63,199 nucleotides of DNA from Deltaproteobacteria bacterium (lineage in GTDB: Bacteria; Desulfobacterota; Binatia; UBA9968; JAJDTQ01). The stretch is taken from assembly GCA_026712905.1 (NCBI GenBank), contig JAPOPM010000067.1:1-63199 (forward strand), given 5' to 3'. A program made the position numbers and the translations under genes. The notes under the pieces were generated by a model. It made no database searches. It saw only the letters and a list, made by a program, of their open reading frames with translations, and had not been told where the DNA came from. Positions 26,423 through 34,809 of the stretch are shown in pieces (position 1 is the stretch's first letter; every line of letters begins with the position of its first letter).

Positions 26423-28183
26423 TTGCCCGACGTGACCACAAAGCAAAGGAGAGCGGAAAGAAGGCGTCGCCGCGCCGTGCCATCGAGGCCGGCGTCGCGC
26501 ATGCAGGCCGCGCTCGACCTGTCGCTGCACATGCAGCCGTGCGAGGAACGCCCTTGGAAGTACCTTCCCGCGGTGCTCGTAGTCGCCTTCGCGGTGCGTG
26601 CCGCCGTGGCCCTGTACGGGGAGTTCGTCCTCCATCCCGACGAGATCATGCAGTACCTGGAGCCGGCCCACCGCCTGGTCTTCGGTTACGGCATCCGTTA
26701 CTGGGAATACTTCTACGGCGCGCGCCCGTGGTTGGTCCCCGGCGCCATCGCCGGGGTCCTCAAGGCCTTCGACCTGATCGGACTGGGCCAGCCGTTCTGG
26801 TACGTCGGCGGCGTCAAGCTCGTGCTGTGCGCGGTTTCGCTCGTGATTCCCGCGGCCATGTACGTATTCGCGCGGCGGCACTATGGCGAAAGCACGGCAC
26901 GGGTCGCCCTGGTGGCGTGTGCCTTGTGGTACGAACTGGCCGGGTTTGCCCACAAGCCGATGACCGAGTTCGTCGCCGCCGCCCCGCTCCTGGCCTTGCT
27001 GGCCCTCGGCCTGCGGCCGTCCCTCGACGACAACCGGGCGGTGTGGCTCGCCGCCTTCCTGTCGGTGCTCACGGTGGCCGTGCGCATGCAGTACGCGCCG
27101 CTGTCCTTGCTGCTGCTGGGAGTGGTGTTCCTGCGAACGCGCCGGAAGTTCACGCTGGTCCTGGCCGCGGCCGCGTTCGCCCTCGCGGCCGGGATCTTCG
27201 ACGCCGTCGCATGGGACGGCGTCTTGTTCCATTCCTACCTCACCAACCTTCGCTACAATCTCTTCGTCAGAGCGTTTCGCGGCGACGAGAGCCCCGTGTA
27301 CCAGTTCGTCTTGTGGCTGTCGCTTGCGAGCGGGGGGGTGAGCGTGCTCTGCATCCTGGCGGCCTGGTGCAACCCCCGGCGTTACGGACTCGTGCTCGCG
27401 CTGATCACGGTGCTCCTGGTGATCCATTCGCTGGAGGCGCACAAGGAATACCGGTTCGTCTTCGTCGTCGTCCCGCTCTGGATCCTGCTGGGGGCGGACC
27501 TTGTGGTACGGCTGGCCGGGGGAGACCTGCGCCGGTTCCGGATCACCGTCCCGGCTGCCGTGGTTGTGGCGGCGGCCTCGCTGGCCGGCATCCTCAACTG
27601 GCTGCCGTACCAGCAATGGGCGTATAAGGCGTGGTCGGGCGAGGCCCCCTACCATTGGTTCGTGCGCCGGCAGGACCCTGTGTTCGCGGCGTACCGCTAT
27701 CTCGCCACCGCCCCGGATGTGAAGTCGGTCTGGCATATCGGCCGCCAGTACCTCATCACCCCCGGCTACTACTACCTGCACCGGCGCATCCCTTTCTATG
27801 ATCTTCAGTCCGGTCGCGACGTGATCCCGGACGCGGCGGCTCTCGAGGCGACGGTCAGTCACATCGTGGCCGACAACCCGCGGGCATCCATTCCCGGTTA
27901 TTCGCTGGAGAGGGCCTTCGGCCCATTGCGAATACTGCGGCGCATCGACAACGACAGGCCGGTCCGCCAGTGGCGCGGCTACTCGCCGATCATCGTGTAC
28001 GAAGCCGAGCGATACGTCCTGCCGCGGATCGATCCGGACGGCCCCGTGCCGCCGGACCAATGGGCAATCCGCTTCACGGATCCTCCGCCGCCTCCCGGCG
28101 GACAGAAGTTCAGGTGGGATGCTCCGGCCCGTCCTTCCGGTCAGCCCTCCCCTTCCCGCTCGCGCGGGTCCGCGCGGCCGTAG
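26423..28183 (+). CDS. GT22 (ALG9/PIG-B-like) mannosyltransferase
   Basis: A 586-residue multi-pass GT-C protein. FVLHPDEIMQYLEPAHRLVFGYG near residue 70 carries the HPDE motif of GT22 enzymes and SLEAHKEYRFVF near residue 339 is the second signature 'HKExRF'. In eukaryotes this family transfers mannose from dolichol-P-mannose in N-glycan and GPI synthesis. The C-terminal 200 residues form a soluble, presumably periplasmic part. The start is a TTG at 26423 with AGGAG about 12 bases upstream; a GTG at 26432 is possible. It lies 14 bases after TMTC paralog 3 and is most likely in the same operon. Its 3' end overlaps the convergent manC by 43 bases. Confidence 0.87.
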   Translation: MPDVTTKQRRAERRRRRAVPSRPASRMQAALDLSLHMQPCEERPWKYLPAVLVVAFAVRAAVALYGEFVLHPDEIMQYLEPAHRLVFGYGIRYWEYFYGARPWLVPGAIAGVLKAFDLIGLGQPFWYVGGVKLVLCAVSLVIPAAMYVFARRHYGESTARVALVACALWYELAGFAHKPMTEFVAAAPLLALLALGLRPSLDDNRAVWLAAFLSVLTVAVRMQYAPLSLLLLGVVFLRTRRKFTLVLAAAAFALAAGIFDAVAWDGVLFHSYLTNLRYNLFVRAFRGDESPVYQFVLWLSLASGGVSVLCILAAWCNPRRYGLVLALITVLLVIHSLEAHKEYRFVFVVVPLWILLGADLVVRLAGGDLRRFRITVPAAVVVAAASLAGILNWLPYQQWAYKAWSGEAPYHWFVRRQDPVFAAYRYLATAPDVKSVWHIGRQYLITPGYYYLHRRIPFYDLQSGRDVIPDAAALEATVSHIVADNPRASIPGYSLERAFGPLRILRRIDNDRPVRQWRGYSPIIVYEAERYVLPRIDPDGPVPPDQWAIRFTDPPPPPGGQKFRWDAPARPSGQPSPSRSRGSARP

Positions 28184-29601
28184 ACGTCCTCGTAGCGGAC
28201 GATGTCGTCCTCTTCCAGGTAACCGCCGGTCTGCACCTCCACCAGCTCCAGCGGGCCGGCGCCCGGATTCGCGAGCCGGTGCTTCGTTCCCCTGGGGATG
28301 TAGGTGGACTGGTCCTGCTTCAGGGTGAAGGACTCGTCCCCTCGTGTCACCGTGGCCGTGCCGCGCACCACGATCCAGTGCTCCGCGCGGTGCTCGTGGG
28401 ATTGCAGCGACAGGGACTGACCGGGCTGGACGACGATGTGCTTGACCTTGAAGCCGCCGCCGCCGTGAACCGAGTCGAAGGAGCCCCAGGGCCGGTGCAC
28501 CTTGCGGTGGGCGCGGTGCTCCTCCCGCCCCTGCGAGCGGAGCCGCGCCACCACCTTGCCGGTGTCCCGGGCCGCGTCCCGGCGCGCCACCAACACCGCG
28601 TCCGGCGTGTCCACGATGACCAAGCCGGACACCCCCAGCGCGGCCACCAGACGGCCGCCGCCGTGCACGTAGGTGTCCCGGACGCCCTCCAGAACCGCCT
28701 GGCCCCGGACCGCGTTGCCGTCGGCGTCGGTTTCGCCGAGATCCGCCAGAGCGGCCCAGGAGCCGACATCGGACCATCCGGCCTCGAGCGGGATCGTCAC
28801 GGCGTCCGAGGTGTGCTCCATGACCGCGTGGTCCACCGAGATGGCCGGACAATGCGAGAATGCCTCCGCGTCCAGCCAGCGGAACCCCGCGTGCGCCGCC
28901 GCCTTCCGGTAGGCGCGGGTGGCGGCCTGGCGGACCGCTGGCGCACGCGTGCCGAGCTCGCTCAAATAGCGGGCGGCGCGGAAGACGAACATGCCGCTGT
29001 TCCAGTAGTACCCGCCTTCCTCGACATAGCGGGCCGCGTCCGCCGCGTCGGGCTTCTCGACGAACCGTGCCACGCGGCGGCCGCCCTCGCTGACGCCGGT
29101 GGGGGCGGCCGTCTTGATGTAACCGTACCCGGTTTCCGGATAGGTCGGAGGGACGCCGAAGGTCACGAGATGCCCGCGGGCGGCCTCCCGCACGGCGGCT
29201 CCAACGGCGCGCGCGAATTGGCTCTGGTCGCGGATGACGTGGTCCGCCGGGAGCACCAGCAGGATGGGATCTTCGCGCCCGTCGCCGAGCGCCAGCGCTT
29301 GCAGCGCCGCCGCGGCAATGGCCGGCGCGGTGCTGCGTCCGGCCGGCTCCAGCAGCACGGCCGACGGCGTGACGTCGACGGCCTTGAGCTGTTCGGCCAC
29401 CATGAACCGGTGGGCTTCGTTGCATACCACGATGGGCGCGCGCGCACCGTCAAGCGGGGCCAAGCGACGGACGGTGGCCTGCAGCAGGGTGTGCTCGTCC
29501 ACCAGCGGAAGGAACTGCTTGGGGTGAAGCTCCCGGGACACGGGCCAGAGCCGGGTTCCGGCGCCGCCCGAAAGGATCACGGGGAACAGGACGTGGCTCA
29601 T
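28141..29601 (-). CDS. manC: Mannose-1-phosphate guanylyltransferase / mannose-6-phosphate isomerase
   Basis: Makes GDP-mannose, the donor for polyprenyl-P-mannose. The N-terminal nucleotidyltransferase has FPVILSGGAGTRLWPVSREL with PKQFLPL; VEKPD lies near residue 165. The C-terminal cupin isomerase domain has RPWGSFDSVHGGGGFKVKHI, then SLQSHEHRAEHWIVVRGTA and YIPRGTKHRLANPG. The 486-residue length is that of two-domain ManC/AlgA/XanB. ATG 29601 aligns with family N-termini (MSHVLFPVILSGG). It is convergent with the GT22 gene, and its position supports a mannose-specific role for the whole block. Confidence 0.94.
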   Translation of the reverse strand: MSHVLFPVILSGGAGTRLWPVSRELHPKQFLPLVDEHTLLQATVRRLAPLDGARAPIVVCNEAHRFMVAEQLKAVDVTPSAVLLEPAGRSTAPAIAAAALQALALGDGREDPILLVLPADHVIRDQSQFARAVGAAVREAARGHLVTFGVPPTYPETGYGYIKTAAPTGVSEGGRRVARFVEKPDAADAARYVEEGGYYWNSGMFVFRAARYLSELGTRAPAVRQAATRAYRKAAAHAGFRWLDAEAFSHCPAISVDHAVMEHTSDAVTIPLEAGWSDVGSWAALADLGETDADGNAVRGQAVLEGVRDTYVHGGGRLVAALGVSGLVIVDTPDAVLVARRDAARDTGKVVARLRSQGREEHRAHRKVHRPWGSFDSVHGGGGFKVKHIVVQPGQSLSLQSHEHRAEHWIVVRGTATVTRGDESFTLKQDQSTYIPRGTKHRLANPGAGPLELVEVQTGGYLEEDDIVRYEDVYGRADPREREGEG

Positions 29602-29700
29602 TTCAGCGATCTCGATCTCCAGCTCCACAACGCGAGGGCTGACTATACCAGAGGAAACGCGCCGGCACACAGGTGCCCGCGGCGGGGTCTCGCGCCGAAT

Positions 29701-30356
29701 TCACTCACCGGCGGAGGAGTTCCGCGGCGGGCCGCCGCCGCGCTTCACGCGCACGTTCCACCAGACGATCAACGGGGTCAACAGCACCGTGGGGAGGATC
29801 CACGCCAGCCACGCGGGCTGGGTGTCGACGTTGACCACCACCACGGCGGTGACGGTGGCGATGGTCCCGGCCAGCATGTTGGTGAGGTGCCGGGCGATGC
29901 GCTGCCGGCGCTCCGGCGCGGCGCCCGGTGATGCCGGAAGTCGACGGCGGCCAGCGCGGCCGCGATGGCGCCGAAGACCGCCATGGTGATCCACGCCGAG
30001 TCTCCACGCTGCCAGAGCGTGGCGCCGTAGCCCCACATCGCCAAGCTGGTAAGACCCATGAGCGCCGTCGCGGCCCAGTCCACCGTCCGCGGCCGGCCGC
30101 TCGCGTTCCGGGCAAAGCGCCAACCCGCGAACACGAAGTAGAAGCTGAACACGGCCACCAGCAACAGCACGACGTCCGACCCCAGCACTGCCAGCGGAAG
30201 CGCGCTCACGCACACCAGCGCCATGGAGGCGGCGTAGACGCGTCCCGCGCGCACGTGGCGCGCACCACCCTTCTCCGTGACGAGCGCCGCCGCCGCGGCC
30301 ATCAAGGCGGTGGCGCCCGCGGCGATGTGAAGAGGGAGAAGGACGGCGCCCATCAT
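29701..30356 (-). pseudogene. Small multi-pass membrane protein (DUF2306-like) with a frameshift
   Basis: From ATG 30356 the frame encodes hydrophobic helices (LPLHIAAGATALMAAAAALV, VVLLLVAVFSFYFVFAGWRF) up to VDFRHHRAP near base 29935, then degenerates into Pro/Ser-rich sequence. The hydrophobic continuation RQRIARHLTNMLAGTIATV, WLAWILPTVLLTPLIVWW is in the neighbouring frame, ending at 29701. The switch falls in the GC-only run GGGCGCCGCGCC, so a one-base indel, real or from sequencing, is likely. The intact product would be about 215 residues with six or so TM helices. Function unknown. Confidence 0.65.
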
Positions 30357-30401
30357 GTTACGAGCCGTTCGCGCGGCTGAAGGCCGGTGACCACGCCGCC
30401 G

Positions 30402-31277
30402 TCAGGGCCATAGGTCGAACCGGCGGATGAGCGCGAGGCGCACGACGACGATGTGATTCTCGACCCAGTAGGGGCATGGCTCGCGCGGGCCGCCGGGCCC
30501 GCAGGGGTTGTTCCCGGAATGGTTGACGCGGTAGGTTCTGCGTCCGAACCCCAGGTACGAGCCGTCCACGCGCCAGCGCCAACCGTCCACCTCCGGCGTC
30601 TCGAAACCGATGCCGAGAACCCAGCCGATCCGCGTGGCGGCATCGGCGAACGAATCGTCGGGGTCCCAGTAACGCGGCACGCCGGGGGCGAAGTCGATGT
30701 CGGTCAACGTATTCGTGATCCTGGCAAGCGCCATGCCGCCGTTGATGAACACCGTCAGCGGCCCTTCCCGGTGCTCCAGCCCCAGGCGCGCGGTGGCCGC
30801 CCACTCGACCGACGCCCGCACGGTCTCGTCGCGCCCCGCGGGATCGACCCGGTCCGACTGCGCGGACATGTTGCCGCCGACGGCGTCGAGCTCCAGCCTG
30901 AGAGGCACCCGGTCCAGGGTCCATTTCCTTCCCGCCAGAACGCCCCAACCCACCTCGCCGGCGTCGTAGTCCGTGGCCCACCCGGAGCGGCCCCAGTTTC
31001 CGAAGCCGCTGGGATCGACGATGCGGTTCTCGGTGCGGGCGGCGGAGAGGAACGCGCCCACGTAGGCGTCCCCCCACGCCGCGACGGACGGCGCCGCGCC
31101 CAACAGACCGGGACACGCGAGCGCCAGCAATGCGAGGACCGGACGCCGCCACGCCCCCGAAAACGCGCCGAAAACCCAGCTTCGGCGCGATCGGGAGCGA
31201 CGTTCGCGGAAGGTCCTCGCCTCCCTCGCCGCCGGCGGCAAGACTTCAACACGGTGTGCTGCGCGGTAGCCAAGCAT
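30402..31277 (-). CDS. Outer-membrane beta-barrel protein
   Basis: A 291-residue protein with an Arg-rich leader, then a hydrophobic signal-like segment (PVLALLALACPGLLGAAPSVAA, about residues 46-67). Alternating strands rich in Gly, Trp and Tyr follow, such as VGWGVLAGRKWTL, LTVFINGGMALARI and WRWRVDGSYLGFGRRTYRV. The pattern fits a small eight-stranded porin-like barrel of the OMP_b-brl class. The long N-terminus before the signal peptide suggests that the true start is downstream, for instance a TTG within the first 15 codons, but no good ribosome site was found. It ends FDLWP rather than the usual C-terminal Phe. Function unknown. Confidence 0.6.
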   Translation of the reverse strand: MLGYRAAHRVEVLPPAAREARTFRERRSRSRRSWVFGAFSGAWRRPVLALLALACPGLLGAAPSVAAWGDAYVGAFLSAARTENRIVDPSGFGNWGRSGWATDYDAGEVGWGVLAGRKWTLDRVPLRLELDAVGGNMSAQSDRVDPAGRDETVRASVEWAATARLGLEHREGPLTVFINGGMALARITNTLTDIDFAPGVPRYWDPDDSFADAATRIGWVLGIGFETPEVDGWRWRVDGSYLGFGRRTYRVNHSGNNPCGPGGPREPCPYWVENHIVVVRLALIRRFDLWP

Positions 31278-31376
31278 GGAAGAAGGTTAGCACGGATGTC
31301 CGGGGATATGGAAAACAGGCACCCTTTCTCAGGGCATCCGATCTCTACCCGCGCCGGGATGCGCCGGCGGACGTGG

Positions 31377-32147
31377 TCACGCGGGCCCATGGCCGGCCGG
31401 GGGATCGTTCCGCCGGCGCAGCCAGGCGCAGGTCCGAGGATGGTGGGTGCACAGCTCGGAGGAAGCACTGAAGTCGCGCCGCAAACGCTCCAGGTCCCGG
31501 GCCACGTCCACGTCATAGGTGCCGGGGACCATGCGCACCCGCAGCCCCAGTTGCCGCGCCTTCTCGAGAGTCTCCCGGAGCACGGCGGCGGTGCTCCAGG
31601 CGATGCCGCTGAAGAGACCCGCCGCCGGGCGGTTGAGACCGATGAGATAATAGCCGCCGTCGTCCGCCGGCCCCAGCACCACGTCGCACCGGCCTCCTTC
31701 CAGCAACTCGCACGCCCTCTCCACCGACGACGACGCCAGGGTGGGAATGTCGCTACCCACGAGCACCACCGGCCCGTAGCCCGCGTGGCACAGGTCGGCG
31801 AAGACCGCGTGCATGCGCTCCCCGAGGGAGGCGCCGCGCTGCGGCAGGCGGGCGATGCCGTGCTTCCGCATGCGCGTGAAATAGCCCCGGCTGCGCTCGG
31901 CGTAAGCGATCCAGGTGTCCCAGCGCGCCGAACGCGCCAGGTCTTCGAGCACGTCCTGGAGCACGCACGCGTAGAAGTCCGCCGCCTCCACCGGGGTCAG
32001 TGGCGGGCACAGCCGGGTCTTGACCGCCCCCGGCCGCGGCGCGCGCCCCATGACCGCCACCGCCGGCCTGCCGGGACCGGCGGACTCCGGCGCGGATCCC
32101 CTGCGGGAAGCACCCGGCGAACGTCGACGTAAGGATTCGCTGCTCAC
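31377..32147 (-). CDS. TIGR04282/DUF2064-type glycosyltransferase
   Basis: A GT-A fold protein of about 256 residues. AVAVMGRAPRPGAVKTRLCPP is the nucleotide-binding start and VVLVGSDIPTLASSSVERAC holds the acidic SD motif. CDVVLGPADDGGYYLIGL and FSGIAWSTAAVLRETL are the other signatures of this family, whose members are annotated as arsenosugar-type or cofactor-modifying transferases. No canonical ATG precedes the conserved region by a family-like distance. GTG 32147 is proposed; an internal ATG 23 bases before GRAPRP would give a shorter protein. It is divergent from the TVP38 gene, and the intergenic region contains a dyad. Confidence 0.8.
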   Translation of the reverse strand: MSSESLRRRSPGASRRGSAPESAGPGRPAVAVMGRAPRPGAVKTRLCPPLTPVEAADFYACVLQDVLEDLARSARWDTWIAYAERSRGYFTRMRKHGIARLPQRGASLGERMHAVFADLCHAGYGPVVLVGSDIPTLASSSVERACELLEGGRCDVVLGPADDGGYYLIGLNRPAAGLFSGIAWSTAAVLRETLEKARQLGLRVRMVPGTYDVDVARDLERLRRDFSASSELCTHHPRTCAWLRRRNDPPAGHGPA

Positions 32148-32164
32148 GGAATTTACCTGCGACA

Positions 32165-32183
32165 CCAAATCAACTATATTTGG
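32165..32183. promoter_or_regulatory. Dyad in a divergent promoter region
   Basis: CCAAAT-CAACTAT-ATTTGG is a perfect 6+6 inverted repeat in a rare AT-rich patch between the divergent glycosyltransferase and TVP38 genes. It includes TATATT on the plus strand and TATAGT on the minus strand, both resembling -10 boxes, so it could be an operator overlapping two promoters. Confidence 0.35.
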
Positions 32184-32336
32184 ACGCACTGACGCAATCC
32201 CGCCTCTCGGGGGCAGCCGGCGGCCGCGGTCACCGGAGCCGGACGAGGACCGCCTTCGATGACCACCACGACCGGAGCCGGAACGGCACATGCAGCGGGA
32301 CCAGCGGATTTCCGAGACAACCGGGAGACATCGTCC

Positions 32337-33035
32337 ATGAATCAACGGATCGTCAAGATAGCGCTGGTGGTGGTGGTCGCCGCACTCATCGCGGCGTTCT
32401 TCGTCTTCGACCTCGGGAGGTACTTCAACCTCGAATTCATCAAGGCGCAGCGCGACGCCTACCAGGGCTACTACCTGGAGAACCCCTCCGTCACCATCGC
32501 CGCCTACGCGGCCATCTACATCACCGTGACCGCGCTCTCGCTTCCGGGCGCCGCCATCATGACCTTGCTCGGCGGCGCGCTCTTCGGGGTGATCACCGGC
32601 ACCATCATCGTCTCCTTCTGCAGCACCATCGGCGCCACCCTGGCGTTCCTGGTGGCGCGTTTCCTGTTGCGAGACAGCATTCAAGGCAAGTTCGGCGACA
32701 GGCTGGAAGCCATCAACACCGGCATCGCCAACGAGGGCATGTTCTACCTGTTCACCATGCGGCTGATCCCGGTAATCCCCTTCTTCGTCATCAATCTCGT
32801 GATGGGGCTAACGCCCATCCGCACGGTGCAGTTCTTCTTCGTGAGCCAACTGGGCATGTTTCCAGGCACCATCGTCTACGTGAATGCCGGAACCCAACTG
32901 GCCCAGATCGATTCGCTGGCGGGCATCCTGTCGCCGACGCTCCTGTTGTCCTTCGCGCTGCTGGGCCTGTTCCCGCTCATCGCCAAGAAGGCCATCGAAC
33001 TGGTCAACAAGCGCAAGCAGGCAAAAACGTCATAG
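32337..33035 (+). CDS. TVP38/TMEM64 (DedA-like, VTT domain) membrane protein
   Basis: A 232-residue protein with an N-terminal TM helix (IVKIALVVVVAALIAAFFVF) and a VTT/SNARE-associated domain. IYITVTALSLPGAAIMTLLGGALFG, then LAFLVARFLLRD and RLIPVIPFFVINLVMGLT are family hallmarks, with the RLIPVIPF re-entrant motif. Members are thought to scramble or transport lipids. ATG 32337 has GGGAG upstream and gives the conserved N-terminus; the longer frame from 32259 is unlikely. A mercuric-reductase-like gene follows after 112 bases, a neighbourhood seen in many bacteria. Confidence 0.9.
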   Translation: MNQRIVKIALVVVVAALIAAFFVFDLGRYFNLEFIKAQRDAYQGYYLENPSVTIAAYAAIYITVTALSLPGAAIMTLLGGALFGVITGTIIVSFCSTIGATLAFLVARFLLRDSIQGKFGDRLEAINTGIANEGMFYLFTMRLIPVIPFFVINLVMGLTPIRTVQFFFVSQLGMFPGTIVYVNAGTQLAQIDSLAGILSPTLLLSFALLGLFPLIAKKAIELVNKRKQAKTS

Positions 33036-33147
33036 GCGCCGGGGCGCGCCTTCCGCTGGTCCGGCCGGCGTTCCATCGCGAATCGGACACGTTGTTTCGG
33101 ACGATGGCCAGAATCAGTGTTATCCTTGGGGTTGGGAGAACGAACCG

Positions 33148-34677
33148 ATGCGCAACATTCCACAACTGTCGCCGCAGGACGAATACAACCAGGTGTTGGG
33201 CTCCAACACCCACCCCGCGGACTGGACGAACCCGACACCGACCGGACGCTACAACCTGGTGGTCATCGGCGCGGGCACGGCCGGGCTGGTGACCGCGGCC
33301 GGTGCCGCCGGCCTCGGCGCCAAGGTCGCGCTGATCGAACGGCACTATCTCGGCGGCGACTGCCTCAACGTCGGTTGCGTGCCTTCCAAGTGCATCATCC
33401 GCTCGTCGCGCGTGGTGGCGGAGATCCGCGACGCGGACATGTTCGGCATCGGCCGTCCGGACGACGTCCAGGTGGATTTCGCGGCGGTCATGGAACGCAT
33501 GCGCCGCATCCGCTCCCACATCAGCCACCACGACTCGGTGAAGCGTTTTTCCGAACTGGGCGTCGACGTGTTCCTGGGCGAGGCGAGCTTCACGGGACCC
33601 GAGACGGTGGAAGTGGACGGCCAGTCGCTCCATTTCAAGAAGGCGGTCATCGCCTCCGGCGCCCGGGCGGTAGCCCCCCATCCGCCCATCGACGGCATCG
33701 AGGACGCCGGCTACCTCACCAACGAGACCGTGTTCTCGCTGACCCAGCGCCCGGAACGGCTGGCGGTCATCGGCGCCGGCCCCATCGGCTGCGAGCTGGC
33801 GCAGACCTTCCAGCGCCTGGGCTGCCAGGTGGTGCTGTTCCACAATGGCGATCACATCCTGAATCGAGAGGACGCGGATGCCGCGGAGATCGTCCAGCAG
33901 CAGTTCCTGAAGGAGGGTATTCAACTGGTGCTCAACAGCGCTCTCACCCGCGTCACCAAGGAGAACGGCCACAAGGTGATCCATTACGACGCCGACGGCC
34001 ACAGCGACTCGGTGACCGTGGACGAGGTCCTGGTGGGCGCCGGGCGCGCGCCCAACGTGGACGGCCTGAACCTCGAAGGCGTCGGCGTCGAGTTCCACCC
34101 GTTCCGGGGCGTGGTGGTGAACGACTACCTGCAGACCACCAACCCGCGCATCTTCGCCGGCGGCGACGTGTGCATGGACTGGAAGTTCACCCACGCGGCC
34201 GACGCGGCCGCGCGCATCATCATCCAGAACGCGCTCTTCTACAAGAGCAAGAAGCTGAGCTCGCTGATCATGCCCTGGGCCACCTACACGGACCCGGAGA
34301 TCGCCCACGTGGGCATGTACGAGCGCGACGCGGAGAGCCAGGGCGTGGCCATCGACACCTACGCCCGCGAGCTCAAGGAAGTGGACCGGGCCCTCGCGGA
34401 CGGCGAGGAGGAAGGATTCGTCAAGATCCACGTGAAGAAGGGCACGGACAAGATCGTCGGCGGCACCATCGTCGCGCGCCACGCCGGCGAGATGATCAGC
34501 GAGATCACCCTGGCCATGGCCGGCAAGGTGGGCCTCGGCACCGTCTCCAACGTCATCCACCCCTACCCCACCCAGGCCGAGGCCATCAAGCAGACCGGCG
34601 ACGCCTACAACCGTACTCGCCTGACCCCCACGGTGAAGAAGATCTTTCAGCGCTGGCTGGCATGGACCCGGAGATAG
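33148..34677 (+). CDS. Mercuric reductase-like pyridine nucleotide-disulfide oxidoreductase
   Basis: A 509-residue class I flavoprotein disulfide reductase. YNLVVIGAGTAGLVTAAGAA binds FAD; GGDCLNVGCVPSKCII carries the redox-active CxxxxC pair; LAVIGAGPIGCELAQTF binds NAD(P)H; IFAGGDV is the second FAD segment; the dimerisation domain ends with HPYPTQAEAIKQTGD, the usual His-Pro-Tyr-Pro-Thr. No N-terminal heavy-metal domain or C-terminal Cys pair is present, so mercury reduction is doubtful. A role with the upstream TVP38 protein is suggested by context only. GGGAG lies 9 bases before ATG 33148. Confidence 0.9.
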   Translation: MRNIPQLSPQDEYNQVLGSNTHPADWTNPTPTGRYNLVVIGAGTAGLVTAAGAAGLGAKVALIERHYLGGDCLNVGCVPSKCIIRSSRVVAEIRDADMFGIGRPDDVQVDFAAVMERMRRIRSHISHHDSVKRFSELGVDVFLGEASFTGPETVEVDGQSLHFKKAVIASGARAVAPHPPIDGIEDAGYLTNETVFSLTQRPERLAVIGAGPIGCELAQTFQRLGCQVVLFHNGDHILNREDADAAEIVQQQFLKEGIQLVLNSALTRVTKENGHKVIHYDADGHSDSVTVDEVLVGAGRAPNVDGLNLEGVGVEFHPFRGVVVNDYLQTTNPRIFAGGDVCMDWKFTHAADAAARIIIQNALFYKSKKLSSLIMPWATYTDPEIAHVGMYERDAESQGVAIDTYARELKEVDRALADGEEEGFVKIHVKKGTDKIVGGTIVARHAGEMISEITLAMAGKVGLGTVSNVIHPYPTQAEAIKQTGDAYNRTRLTPTVKKIFQRWLAWTRR

Positions 34678-34751
34678 CGGCCGATCCCGGCTGGTACCGG
34701 TGTCCCGCAAATTCCCGGCATCAGTTGCGCAGGATTGTTGTCGTCGGCAAG

Positions 34752-34789
34752 GCGCGATGACTTGTAGGGGCGACCTGCGGTCGCCCCCC
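34752..34789. repeat. REP-like hairpin, copy 2
   Basis: GCGCGATGACTTGTAGGGGCGACC-TGC-GGTCGCCCC, the reverse complement of the 16055-16092 repeat with one mismatch. It lies between the convergent flavoprotein and beta-barrel genes and may also stop transcription from both sides. Confidence 0.8.
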
Positions 34790-34809
34790 AGTGGCGGGTA
34801 CCACGCGCG

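Noticed and set aside
26213..29425. A 1,070-codon open frame on the minus strand over TMTC paralog 3, the GT22 gene and manC
   Set aside because: It is Arg/Gly/Pro-rich with no family motif and lies antisense to, or in a shifted frame of, three well-supported genes. Long antisense frames are expected at this GC content.
33148..34677. True mercuric reductase (merA)
   Set aside because: There is no N-terminal MerP-like domain, no C-terminal vicinal Cys pair and no merR/merT neighbours; only the general disulfide-reductase motifs are present.
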